DNA of 64,000 bases from DASQEH01 sp035633755. GTDB taxonomy: Bacteria; Actinomycetota; Actinomycetes; Propionibacteriales; Nocardioidaceae. The notes beneath the pieces were generated by a model that saw nothing but the letters and a program-made list of their open reading frames with translations, did not search any database and had not been told where the DNA came from. The translations under genes were made by a program, and so were the position numbers. Shown here piece after piece: positions 9,125 through 17,119 of the stretch. Where the stretch lies: contig DASQEH010000053.1 of the NCBI GenBank assembly GCA_035633755.1, forward strand, positions 1-64,000, written 5' to 3'. The number at the start of each line of letters is the position of its first letter. The first letter of the stretch is position 1.

Positions 9125-9964
9125 TCAGCGGTAGTCGGTGGTGCCCGTCGTACCGGTGGTGCCCGTGGTGCCGGTGGTGCCTGTGGTGACGTCTCCGTCG
9201 GTCTCGACGCGCTCCTTGCGGACCTCTTCGCTCACGGTCTGCTCGGTTGTGACCTCCCGGGTGTCGAGGCGAACGCGCTCGACGGGCTGGGTGGTCTTCT
9301 GCACGACGGGGACCTCTTCGTGGAGGACGACTTCGTGCTCCTCCTCGGAGATGTCGGGACCCGAGGTGGCCGCACCGACGTTGGCGTCGGTGATGGGCTC
9401 ACGCTCGATGACGACCTCTTCGCGGCTGACCGGAACCGTCTGGGTGACGTTCTCGGTGACGACGTACTTGCGCAGTCGTGCCCGACCGGCTTCGCGGCGC
9501 TGAGTGCCGACCTGAAGCTGCTCTTCCGACAGCGTCATGGCGTTGTCGGTGGTGGGCCCGGAGGTGTCGTAGCCCACGTCCGGCGTGTCGGTGTAGCCGG
9601 TCGTCGTGGTCGTCGTGGTGTCGGTGCCGGTGGTGTCGTAGCCGGTGTCGGAGTAGCCGACGCCGTAGTACGAGTACAGCTCGCGCTCCTCGTCGGGGGA
9701 CAGGTGTCCGTCCGACGCGACGTTCGGGGCGCCCTTGACCTTGTTCTTGTCGTAGGGCACCGTCAGTCGGTCACCGGTGAACGAGGCGTCCGACAGCGGG
9801 ATGAAGCTCTCGTTCATGCCGAAGAGGCCGGTGTTGACAGTCACCCACGCGGGCTGACCTGTCTGGTCGTCGAGATACACCTGCCCGACGCTACCGATCT
9901 TGTCTCCGTCTGAACCGTATGCGTCACTGCCTGTGACCTGATCGATCTGGCTCTGATCAAGCAT
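9125..9964 (-). CDS. PRC-barrel and DUF2382 (YsnF/AvaK-type) protein
   Basis: The 279-residue acidic protein has an N-terminal PRC-barrel (about residues 10-75: DAYGSDGDKIGSVGQVYLDDQTGQPAWVTV). A Thr/Tyr/Gly-rich linker follows, then a DUF2382 domain (about 145-250: LRKYVVTENVTQTVPVSREEVVIEREP) of the type found in YsnF-like stress proteins. The C-terminus is a repeated Gly-Thr-Thr tract. No signal peptide or membrane helix is seen. GGAAGG lies just upstream of ATG 9964. A candidate stress-sigma promoter precedes it and a strong hairpin follows, so it looks monocistronic. The molecular function is not established. Confidence 0.85.
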   Translation of the reverse strand: MLDQSQIDQVTGSDAYGSDGDKIGSVGQVYLDDQTGQPAWVTVNTGLFGMNESFIPLSDASFTGDRLTVPYDKNKVKGAPNVASDGHLSPDEERELYSYYGVGYSDTGYDTTGTDTTTTTTTGYTDTPDVGYDTSGPTTDNAMTLSEEQLQVGTQRREAGRARLRKYVVTENVTQTVPVSREEVVIEREPITDANVGAATSGPDISEEEHEVVLHEEVPVVQKTTQPVERVRLDTREVTTEQTVSEEVRKERVETDGDVTTGTTGTTGTTGTTGTTDYR

Positions 9965-10323
9965 GTAGTTTTCCTTCCCTGGAAAGCAAAGGTCATCCGG
10001 CGATCTGCCAGAACCTCCACGCAGAGTTGTACCCGCGTGCGCCGATATGTAACTGCTCGGCTCTGGTGGAACTTACAGCGTAAGCACGCTCATAACCAAC
10101 TTGAGGGCGGTCAAAAACTTATGCAAGCGCGGGCATGTCGGCCTGGTGACGTTGCAGAGACCTGCGTGCCTTGGGGCTCCGGTGACGGTCGGCTCGAACC
10201 GTACTGGCTGCTGACGGCGGACTCGGCGGCCATCCCACCTGATGGCTCGCCCAGTTCCGGGGATGGCCGGGAGTCTCGTTAGGGTGAGCCTCGCCACACT
10301 GTCAGCGCACGGAGGAGCCACCG
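9965..10323. other. 359-bp divergent intergenic region between the DUF2382 gene and purN
   Basis: This holds the minus-strand ribosome site and a candidate GTTAC-N14-GGGTAC promoter for the DUF2382 gene, and on the plus side GGAGGA just before purN. A weak TAGGGT (10279-10284) could serve as a purN -10 element but has no convincing -35. No convincing small gene, RNA or riboswitch fold was seen in the rest. Confidence 0.5.
10029..10053 (-). promoter_or_regulatory. Candidate SigF/SigB-type stress promoter for the DUF2382 gene
   Basis: On the minus strand GTTAC (10053-10049), a 14-bp spacer and GGGTAC (10034-10029) resemble the actinobacterial general-stress sigma consensus of GTTT-like -35 and GGGTA-like -10 elements. 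It lies about 65 bp upstream of the ATG. DUF2382/PRC proteins are typical stress-regulon members, which supports the reading, but the match is by eye. Confidence 0.45.
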
Positions 10324-10929
10324 GTGTCCGCCCGTCTCGTGGTCCTCGTCTCGGGGACCGGCACCAACTTGCAGGCCCTGCTGGATGCCTCGGTGAACCC
10401 CGACTACGGCGCTCGGGTGGTGGGGGTCGGGGCGGACCGCGAGCGCACTCCCGCGATCGAACGGGCGAAGGCGGCCGGTGTGGAGACGTTCGTGCTTCCC
10501 CTGTCGGCAGCCGTGGACCGGTCCGCGTGGGACGAGATGCTGACCACCAAGGTGAGCGGACTCTCCCCGGACCTGGTGGTGTTGGCGGGATTCATGAAGC
10601 TTGCCGGCCCGGCCTTCCTGGCCCATTTCGCTGGACGATGCCTCAATACTCACCCGTCCCTGCTCCCCTCCTTTCCGGGCATGCGCGGGCCGGGTGAGGC
10701 TCTCGCCTACGGCGTGAAGGTGGCCGGGGCGACGCTGTTCGTGGTCGACGCCGGCGTCGACACAGGCCCGATCGTGGCTCAGGCAGTGGTACCGGTTCAC
10801 GACGATGACACCGAGACGTCCCTGCACGAGCGGATCAAGGTCGTGGAGCGCGACATGCTGGTGGACTCCGTAGGCCGGATGGTGCGAGAAGGCTTCACGA
10901 TCAAGGGGAGGAAGGTGACGATCCCGTGA
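10324..10929 (+). CDS. purN: phosphoribosylglycinamide formyltransferase
   Basis: PurN transfers the formyl group of 10-formyl-THF to GAR in purine synthesis. The 201-residue protein has the N-terminal VVLVSGTGTNLQALLDA phosphate-binding loop, the catalytic region NTHPSLLPSFPGM (Asn and His) and a downstream Asp in VDTGPIVAQ. GTG at 10324 is preceded by GGAGGA. It overlaps purH by 4 nt (GTGA), implying translational coupling. Confidence 0.97.
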   Translation: MSARLVVLVSGTGTNLQALLDASVNPDYGARVVGVGADRERTPAIERAKAAGVETFVLPLSAAVDRSAWDEMLTTKVSGLSPDLVVLAGFMKLAGPAFLAHFAGRCLNTHPSLLPSFPGMRGPGEALAYGVKVAGATLFVVDAGVDTGPIVAQAVVPVHDDDTETSLHERIKVVERDMLVDSVGRMVREGFTIKGRKVTIP

Positions 10930-12515
10930 GTGGTGACGATGTCGAAAGTGACGACAGGCGCAGAATCACCCGGGCGCTGGTCTCGGTGTACGACAAGCAG
11001 GGCATCGACGAGCTGGCGCGGAGCCTGCGGGACGCCCGGGTCCACCTCGTCTCCACCGGGTCGACGGCCGCGCGAATCGAGGCAGCAGGCGTCGACGTCA
11101 CAAGGGTCGAGGACCTGACCGGCTTCCCCGAGTGCCTCGACGGTCGGGTCAAGACGCTGCACCCGCGGGTGCATGCCGCGATCCTGGCCGACCAGCGACG
11201 AGAATCTCATCGCACTCAGCTGACAGATCTGGGGATCGAGCCGTTCGACCTCGTGGTGAGCAACCTTTACCCGTTCAACGACACCGTTCGCTCCGGCGCG
11301 TCCGACGAGGACTGCATCGAGCAGATCGACATCGGCGGCCCTGCCATGGTGCGGGCGGCCGCCAAGAACGCGGCGAGCGTCGCTGTCGTGACGGATCCGG
11401 CTCAGTACGACCTTGTTCGGGCGGCCCTGGCCGGAGGCGGCTTCACTCTCGATCAGCGGCGTGCGTTGGCCGCGGAGGCATTCCGGCACACCGCGACCTA
11501 CGACGTGCAGGTCGCTACCTGGATGGGCGCCATGGAGGCCGGCTCCCAGAGCGACAGCGGGCTTCCGCCCTGGCTGGGCGCCACCTGGAACCGCGCGGAG
11601 CTGCTGCGGTATGGCGAGAACCCGCACCAGCGAGCAGCCCTCTACATCGACGGATCTGTCGCGGCGCCTCAGCTGGCGCAAGCCGAACAGCTGCACGGTA
11701 AGGCGATGTCGTACAACAACTACGTCGACACTGACGCGGCCCGGCGGACAGCCCACGACTTCGATGCGCCGACGGTGGCCATCATCAAGCACTCCAACCC
11801 CTGTGGCATCGCCAGTGCGGCGAACGTCGCCGAAGCGCACCGAAAGGCACACGCCTGTGATCCGGTGTCGGCGTTCGGCGGCGTGATCGCGACCAACCGG
11901 CCGGTCACGGTCGAGCTCGCCCGGCAGGTGGCTGAGGTGTTCACCGAGGTGGTGGCGGCGCCGGAGTTCGAGGCCGACGCGCTCGATGTGCTGCGCGCCA
12001 AAGCGAACATCCGGCTCCTCAGAGTCGCTCCTCCGCACGTAGGCGAAGGGAGCCTGGAGACCCGGGCCGTCTCGGGCGGCCTTCTCGTGCAAGCGGTCGA
12101 TGCTCTGGACGCCCCGGGGGACGAGCCCACGTCGTGGACGGTCGTCTCCGGCGAGCCCCTCGACGAGGGTGACCTGGCCGACCTCTCCTTTGCCTGGCGT
12201 GCCTGCCGGGCGGTGAAGTCCAACGCGATCGTGCTGGCCCGTGAGCTCGCGACGGTCGGCGTCGGCATGGGACAGGTGAACCGGGTCGACTCGGCGCGGC
12301 TGGCGGTTGCGCGCGCAGGGGAGCGTGCGAGCGGCGCGATGGCGGCCTCCGACGCCTTCTTCCCCTTTCCCGACGGGCTGCAGGTGCTGGCCGACGCCGG
12401 AGTTCGTGCGGTCGTCCAACCGGGCGGCTCCCTGCGCGACGATGCGGTCGTGACGGCCGCACGAGAGGCGGGGTTGACCATGTACCTCACCGGAACACGC
12501 CACTTCTTCCACTGA
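10926..12515 (+). CDS. purH: bifunctional AICAR formyltransferase/IMP cyclohydrolase
   Basis: PurH carries out the last two steps of IMP synthesis. The 529-residue protein has an N-terminal IMP cyclohydrolase domain (about 1-150: ALVSVYDKQGIDELARSL, VKTLHPRVHAAIL, SNLYPF) and a C-terminal AICAR transformylase domain (YGENPHQRAALY, KAMSYNNYVDTDAA, IKHSNPCGIA, SDAFFPFPDGL, ending TGTRHFFH). It starts at GTG 10926, overlapping purN. In many actinobacteria folD and a DUF3017 gene follow purH; here folD is only a remnant. Confidence 0.97.
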   Translation: MSGDDVESDDRRRITRALVSVYDKQGIDELARSLRDARVHLVSTGSTAARIEAAGVDVTRVEDLTGFPECLDGRVKTLHPRVHAAILADQRRESHRTQLTDLGIEPFDLVVSNLYPFNDTVRSGASDEDCIEQIDIGGPAMVRAAAKNAASVAVVTDPAQYDLVRAALAGGGFTLDQRRALAAEAFRHTATYDVQVATWMGAMEAGSQSDSGLPPWLGATWNRAELLRYGENPHQRAALYIDGSVAAPQLAQAEQLHGKAMSYNNYVDTDAARRTAHDFDAPTVAIIKHSNPCGIASAANVAEAHRKAHACDPVSAFGGVIATNRPVTVELARQVAEVFTEVVAAPEFEADALDVLRAKANIRLLRVAPPHVGEGSLETRAVSGGLLVQAVDALDAPGDEPTSWTVVSGEPLDEGDLADLSFAWRACRAVKSNAIVLARELATVGVGMGQVNRVDSARLAVARAGERASGAMAASDAFFPFPDGLQVLADAGVRAVVQPGGSLRDDAVVTAAREAGLTMYLTGTRHFFH

Positions 12516-12558
12516 ATCGACGCCGCTACTCCTGCAAGGCTCATGGCACAATCGGCGC

Positions 12559-12684
12559 GTGACCGCACGCAGACTGGACGGCAAGGCGACTGCAGCGGCC
12601 ATTCGGGCCGCCGTCAAGCACAGCAGTGAGAAGTGCTCGGTCAGTCGGTGCCATGTCGCCGAGCGAGCAGCACGCAGCATGTGA
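12559..12684 (+). pseudogene. folD: folD remnant (methylenetetrahydrofolate dehydrogenase/cyclohydrolase), internally deleted
   Basis: From GTG 12559 the first 18 or so codons read VTARRLDGKATAAAIRA, which is the N-terminal signature of FolD. The frame then changes character and stops at TGA 12682-12684 after only 41 codons, against roughly 280-290 for FolD. The catalytic Lys region and the NADP-binding Rossmann fold are absent. The remnant keeps FolD's usual place after purH, and its stop overlaps the GTG of the DUF3017 gene. I infer an internal deletion of most of the gene; a functional FolD must then be encoded elsewhere. Confidence 0.75.
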
Positions 12685-12962
12685 ACTGGCTGCAGAAGCC
12701 CTCCACACCGGGCGGCATCGTATACCTGTCGGCGGTGGGCATGTTGGCAGTGGGCCTGGCCATCGTGGTGGCCGGAGGCTGGCGAATCGGCGTCGTGCTG
12801 ATGGGCTGCAGCTTCGGCGTCGCCTTCGTGGGACGCATCGCCTTGCCCGAGGACAGAGCCGGCATGCTTCGCATCCGCCGCCCGCTTCTCGACCTGACCA
12901 CCATGGGGGTCTGTTGCGTCGCAATGTTCGTGCTCGCGCTGGTGATTCCGGAAGGCACCTAG
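12681..12962 (+). CDS. DUF3017 small membrane protein
   Basis: This 93-residue protein starts at GTG 12681, overlapping the folD remnant stop (ATGTGA). It has three hydrophobic segments (YLSAVGMLAVGLAIVVAGG, GVVLMGCSFGVAFVG, LTTMGVCCVAMFVLALVI) and the WRIG...RIALPEDRAGMLRIRRP pattern of DUF3017 proteins, which customarily follow folD in actinobacteria. The function is unknown. It supports the reading that a complete folD once stood here. Confidence 0.75.
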   Translation: MNWLQKPSTPGGIVYLSAVGMLAVGLAIVVAGGWRIGVVLMGCSFGVAFVGRIALPEDRAGMLRIRRPLLDLTTMGVCCVAMFVLALVIPEGT

Positions 12963-13046
12963 CCCTAGCCGCTATTGGGTCGGTGCTCGAACGCCCGGGC
13001 CGATTAGAGTAGTGCAGTCATTGCGTTATGCGAGATAGGTTGACTT

Positions 13047-13883
13047 ATGCGCAACAAAGCGAACCGCAGTGTGGTGCAGGAGGCGCTGGCCCACGCTCGC
13101 TACGAAGTCCTGCCGACAGCGAAGATCGAGGCTGCTGTCGTGAAGTCGGTGCCTCGTGACGTGACGCTGACTGTCACCGCAAGCCCGGCGAAGGGCATCG
13201 CCTCCACGATCGATCTCACCGAGAGGTTGATCGGGCACGGCTACGCAGTGGTCCCGCATCTGGCCGCACGGATGATCTCTGGCCCCGGCGAGCTGGAAAC
13301 CATAGTCACCCGCCTCACCGGTCTTGGAGTCGACAACGTGTTCTGCCCCGCGGGCGACGCCGACCCTCCCGCCGGCGAGTACACCGGAGCCGTGGCCATG
13401 CTCGAGGACCTCACTCGCATGGGACGCCCCTTCCAGCACGTCGGGATCACCGGCTACCCCGAGAGCCACCCGGCCATCGAGGACGACATCACGATCCAGT
13501 CGATGTGGGACAAGCGAGCCCACGCGACCTATGTCGTGAGCAACCTCTGCTTCGACCCCGAGACGATCGCGCAGTGGCTGAAGCGGATGCGGCGCCGGGG
13601 CATCACGATGCCCGTCCTGATCGGGCTGGCCGGGCCAGTGGAGCGGGCGAAGCTGGTGTCGATGGCGGGCAGGATCGGGGTCGGGCAGTCGGTCAAGTTC
13701 CTCAAGTCGCACGCCTCGACCTTCGCCCGAATCGCGGCCCCCGGTGGGTACAGTCCGGAGCGGTTCTTGTCGAAGTCGACGGCGTACCTGAGTGATGACG
13801 CCCTCCAGGTCGCCGGACTGCACCTGTTCACCTTCAACCAAGTCGCGGAGACAGAGATCTGGCGTCAGGACCTGATGCGCTGA
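13047..13883 (+). CDS. methylenetetrahydrofolate reductase-family protein
   Basis: This 278-residue protein is of MetF fold. The N-terminal RYEVLPT resembles the FEFFPP motif of MetF and includes a candidate catalytic Glu (residue 20). It is followed by TVTASPAKGIASTIDL, PHLAARMI, and a central GVDNVFCPAGDADPPAGEYTGA segment like the substrate loop of MTHFRs. It ends with the family-typical GLHLFTFNQV and a Trp. In this setting it could oxidise methyl-THF, made by the corrinoid system encoded next to it, to methylene-THF. Directionality and cofactor are inference. It begins the one-carbon island 84 bp after DUF3017. Confidence 0.8.
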   Translation: MRNKANRSVVQEALAHARYEVLPTAKIEAAVVKSVPRDVTLTVTASPAKGIASTIDLTERLIGHGYAVVPHLAARMISGPGELETIVTRLTGLGVDNVFCPAGDADPPAGEYTGAVAMLEDLTRMGRPFQHVGITGYPESHPAIEDDITIQSMWDKRAHATYVVSNLCFDPETIAQWLKRMRRRGITMPVLIGLAGPVERAKLVSMAGRIGVGQSVKFLKSHASTFARIAAPGGYSPERFLSKSTAYLSDDALQVAGLHLFTFNQVAETEIWRQDLMR

Positions 13884-13935
13884 ACATCAGCTCAGAGCAG
13901 GTGGTCCGTCGCGAGGGCGGCCCTGCGGCGGGTCG

Positions 13936-14481
13936 TCAGGCGGGCCCGTAGGCCAAGTGGACGACGCCGTTGTCGTAGACCTCATGCTCGCGGAGGGCGA
14001 GCTTCGTCGGGTCGTCGCTCTCGCGCCACAGCCGATCGCCGCTGCCGAGGGCGAGCGGGTAGACGAACAGGTGCAGGTCGTCGATCAGGCCCTCCTCGAG
14101 GAGGCCGCGGACGAGCGTGCCACTTCCCGATACGTAGATGAGGCCATCCGTCTCGTCCTTCAGCTTGCGGATGGCGTCCGGGTCGAAGGCCCCGAGCAGA
14201 GTCGAAGGACCCCACTCCACGTTCGGCTTCTGCGAGCCGACGACGTACTTATGGGTGTCGTTGAAGAACGGTGCGCCGGGGTCATCCTCGACGGTGCGCG
14301 TCGACCACGCGGGAGCGAACATCTCGTACGTGGTGCGCCCGAGCAGGATCGCCTCGGACGCGTCCGTGATCGCACCCAGGGTCTCGGCCATCTTGGGGTC
14401 GAACCCGTACTCGAAGGTCCACCCCGGATTCTCGAACACTCCGTCAAGAGCGATGAACTCGTGCACCGCGATCTTGCCCAT
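13936..14481 (-). CDS. dihydrofolate reductase-fold protein (RibD C-terminal family)
   Basis: This 181-residue protein shows the RibD_C/YyaP-type pattern: MGKIAVHEFIALDGVFENPG, ILLGRTTYEMFAPAW, KYVVGSQ, IYVSGSGTLVRGLLEEGLIDDLHLFVYPLALGSG. Such proteins share the dihydrofolate reductase fold and bind NADPH, but most have no known substrate and few are true DHFRs. GAAAGGA precedes the ATG. It is convergent with the MetF-like gene. A folate role within the island is possible but unproven. Confidence 0.8.
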   Translation of the reverse strand: MGKIAVHEFIALDGVFENPGWTFEYGFDPKMAETLGAITDASEAILLGRTTYEMFAPAWSTRTVEDDPGAPFFNDTHKYVVGSQKPNVEWGPSTLLGAFDPDAIRKLKDETDGLIYVSGSGTLVRGLLEEGLIDDLHLFVYPLALGSGDRLWRESDDPTKLALREHEVYDNGVVHLAYGPA

Positions 14482-14556
14482 GTCTGATTCCTTTCGACTG
14501 CTCGTAGAAAGCCACCGAAGGATAGACGGCTCAGCGGGAGAGGAGTAATCGCAGCG

Positions 14557-15240
14557 TCAGCACGATGGTGCTCCAGCACCCCTGATCGTCAGCAGGTCCT
14601 CGAGGGAGCGCTCGAGGCCTGAGTTCCCCACGTCGACGGTGGTCAGCGGCAGCCTGAGCGCGTCGGCGGCCTGCTCCGCGAGCCGCTGCAGCTCGGCGTC
14701 GCGGTCCTGAGCCAGCCACACCACCCGGGTGTAGTGCTCGAAATAGGCGTCTCGCAGCTCGGGATACCGGTCGAGTCCCAGCTCGACCAGGACTGACCGA
14801 TGGAACGACCGCACCAGGAAGTCGGTGAGCACATAGGTGCCCGGCTGGTCCTCGAACACCTTCGTGAGAGCCTCCGCTCCGGCGTACACGTCGTAGCAGT
14901 GCAGTCCCGCCAGCCGGGAGACGCCGAGGCGCGTGCAGACGTCGTCCAGGGCGCCGTAGGTGCCGCAGTCGGCGTACGCGACTGCAAGGCGGCCTCCGTA
15001 CTCGGGCAGCAGCCGAAGCGCCAGCTCCTCGACTTCGCCGGCGATCTTCGCTGGCGAGTTGTGGAGCAGCGGCGGCAACGGGTAGACGTCGACGGGCCAA
15101 CCGCGCCGAGCCGCGATCGCGCCGCAGGGCTGGGCAATGGCGCCACAGGCGATGACTGCGGTTCGGGTGCCGTCAGGAGGGGAAGGCGAGCTGCTCGATG
15201 AACCGGTCATTGAAGTCCTGCCGGTCGGAGAGTTCGACAT
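14557..15240 (-). CDS. DUF1638 domain protein, last gene of the corrinoid operon
   Basis: The protein is 227 residues from ATG 15240, or 217 from an internal ATG at 15210. The upstream start has GGAGGAGGTG before it but overlaps the activator gene by 68 bp. It contains the DUF1638 pattern ACGAIAQPCGAI, LPPLLHNSPAKI, AYADCGTYGALDDV, LHCYDVYAG and DFLVRSFHRSVL, with several conserved Cys and His that could bind a metal or corrinoid. From memory, DUF1638 genes tend to sit beside corrinoid methyltransferase genes. The activity is not known; a corrinoid-related accessory function is my inference from the operon. Confidence 0.75.
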   Translation of the reverse strand: MSNSPTGRTSMTGSSSSSPSPPDGTRTAVIACGAIAQPCGAIAARRGWPVDVYPLPPLLHNSPAKIAGEVEELALRLLPEYGGRLAVAYADCGTYGALDDVCTRLGVSRLAGLHCYDVYAGAEALTKVFEDQPGTYVLTDFLVRSFHRSVLVELGLDRYPELRDAYFEHYTRVVWLAQDRDAELQRLAEQAADALRLPLTTVDVGNSGLERSLEDLLTIRGAGAPSC

Positions 15241-17119
15241 AGCGCACCTCCTCCAGCAGTGCTTGTGCGCCGTTTCGTTCCTGCACGCTCAGTAGGGTCA
15301 TCTTGGCACCTTCGCCGGCGACGTTGCCTGCGCTGACGATGCGCAGGATCGGCAGCTTGGGCACCAGGCCGATCCGGACCGCGCTCGAGGGGGACAGGTA
15401 CGACCCGAAGGAGCCGGCGAGCAGGACCTGCTGGATGTCACCGGGCTGCACGTCGAGCTCCTCGAGCAGGAGTGACCAGCCCGTCGAGATGGCCGCCTTG
15501 GCGAACTGCAGCTCCCTGACGTCTCGCTGGCTCAGGTACACGCTGTCCTCGATCGAGCTGCCGTCCCGCCAGTCCAGCACGAACACCCGCTCGCCCTTGA
15601 TGTCACCCATCCTGTCGACCAGTCCGGGGACGAGCTCGGCGGCGACATCGGCTGCGATGAGACGGCCGCTCTCGTCCAGCAGACCTACACGCGCCAGCTC
15701 GGCGACCGCGTCCACCAAGCCGGAACCGCAGAGGCCCTCAGCAACGACATCGCCGATCACCCCACACGTGACGTCGTCCTCGGTGACCTTGACGGTCTCG
15801 ATGGCGCCGTCCGCCGCCCGCATGCCGCAGCGGATGGCGCCGCCCTCGAAGGCCGGTCCGGCCGGCGCCGCCGTCGAGACGATCCTTTCGCCGTCGCCGA
15901 GAACGATCTCGCAGTTGGTGCCGACGTCGATGAACAGTCGCAGCCGCTTGTCGCGATCCATGCCGGAGGCCAGCATCCCGGCGACGATGTCGCCGCCGAC
16001 GTAAGCGCCGAGCGCCGGCAAGATTCCTGCCCGTGCCCGGGGATGGACATGAACGCCCAGGTCTGTGGCGAGCAGCTCCGGCAGCGAGGCGGTCGACATG
16101 ATGAAGGGGGCGACGCCGAGCGGCTCAGGGTCGATACCGAGCGCGAGGGCCATCATGGTGGCATTGCCGGCGACGGCGATCTCGTATACCTGCTCGGGCT
16201 CCACACCGGACTGCCGGCAGACCTCGGAGGTGAGCTCGTCGAGGGTGTCGTGAGCCAGCCGCTGCAGGCGTGCCAGCGCGTCGGGGTCCATCATGGTGGC
16301 GCTGATCCGCGAGATCACGTCCGCGCCGAACGGCTGTTGCTTGTTGAGCATGGTCGCCACTGCGGCGGGTGTGCCGGTGGCGGTGTCCAGCAGTGTCGCC
16401 ACCACGGTCGTGGTCCCGAGGTCGAAGGCGATCGCATACCGGGCTGCTGTGGTGTCACCCGGCTCGACGTCGATGAGCACGTTGTCGACCACCACGGCGG
16501 TGACGTGGAAGTCCGACTGCCGCAAGACGGTGGGGAGCCGGCGCAGCGCATGGAGGTCCACCCGCAGCTCGAGGTCGTCCATGGCGGCGAGCAGCCGCGC
16601 GAGATCGGACGCCTGGTCGGAGAGGCTGGGCTCGCTGAGCTCGACGTACCGCTTCTGGATCGCCGGACGCAGGATCACCTGGCGACCCACTCCGACAGTC
16701 GCCGCCTTGGGTCTTGTCGTCATCGGTGGCACGTCGACGGTGAGGTCAGTGGTCGCCTGGGCCAGGCAGGCGAGGCGCCAGCCGGACTCGAGCTGGTCCG
16801 GCGAGAAGGAGCGGGCGTCCAGCCTCGACACCGGCACCGAGCCCTGGACGATCTGCACCTTGCACTTCTTGCAGGTCCCGTGGCCACCGCAGGTCGAGTC
16901 GATGGCAATGCCGTTCCAGCTGGCCGCGTCGAACACGCTGACGCCGGGCGGAACCTTGATGTCCCTCTCCGCCGGCGTGAAGCTCAGACGCACCCGGCCC
17001 GACCCGTCATGAGCGCTGCTGTCGATGAGATGCGAGCCGGCTGGGCGAACCAGCAGCCCCTCGCGCCTCAGGTCATCCGGGGAGGCCCGTTCCTCGCTGT
17101 TGTCGAGGGAAGCGGTCAC
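15173..17119 (-). CDS. corrinoid protein reductive activator, [2Fe-2S] plus ASKHA domain (RACo-like)
   Basis: This 648-residue protein reactivates the corrinoid when Co(I) is oxidised to Co(II), using ATP. Residues about 45-125 form a plant-type [2Fe-2S] ferredoxin domain with Cys77, Cys83, Cys86 and Cys118. A linker domain follows, then an ASKHA ATPase domain with FDLGTTTVVATLLD (phosphate-1 loop), DVGTNCEIVLGD, GLCGSGLVDAVAEL and LAGSFGSYL. This is the RACo/DUF4445-type layout rather than the 4Fe-4S RamA type of methanogens. GTG 17119 overlaps the upstream methyltransferase stop by 4 nt. Confidence 0.9.
   Translation of the reverse strand: MTASLDNSEERASPDDLRREGLLVRPAGSHLIDSSAHDGSGRVRLSFTPAERDIKVPPGVSVFDAASWNGIAIDSTCGGHGTCKKCKVQIVQGSVPVSRLDARSFSPDQLESGWRLACLAQATTDLTVDVPPMTTRPKAATVGVGRQVILRPAIQKRYVELSEPSLSDQASDLARLLAAMDDLELRVDLHALRRLPTVLRQSDFHVTAVVVDNVLIDVEPGDTTAARYAIAFDLGTTTVVATLLDTATGTPAAVATMLNKQQPFGADVISRISATMMDPDALARLQRLAHDTLDELTSEVCRQSGVEPEQVYEIAVAGNATMMALALGIDPEPLGVAPFIMSTASLPELLATDLGVHVHPRARAGILPALGAYVGGDIVAGMLASGMDRDKRLRLFIDVGTNCEIVLGDGERIVSTAAPAGPAFEGGAIRCGMRAADGAIETVKVTEDDVTCGVIGDVVAEGLCGSGLVDAVAELARVGLLDESGRLIAADVAAELVPGLVDRMGDIKGERVFVLDWRDGSSIEDSVYLSQRDVRELQFAKAAISTGWSLLLEELDVQPGDIQQVLLAGSFGSYLSPSSAVRIGLVPKLPILRIVSAGNVAGEGAKMTLLSVQERNGAQALLEEVRYVELSDRQDFNDRFIEQLAFPS

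Noticed and set aside
10797..12680. Long minus-strand open frame (627 codons) opposite purH
   Set aside because: It lies antisense to an unmistakable purH, has Arg/His-rich composition typical of the complementary frame of high-GC genes, and shows no domain.
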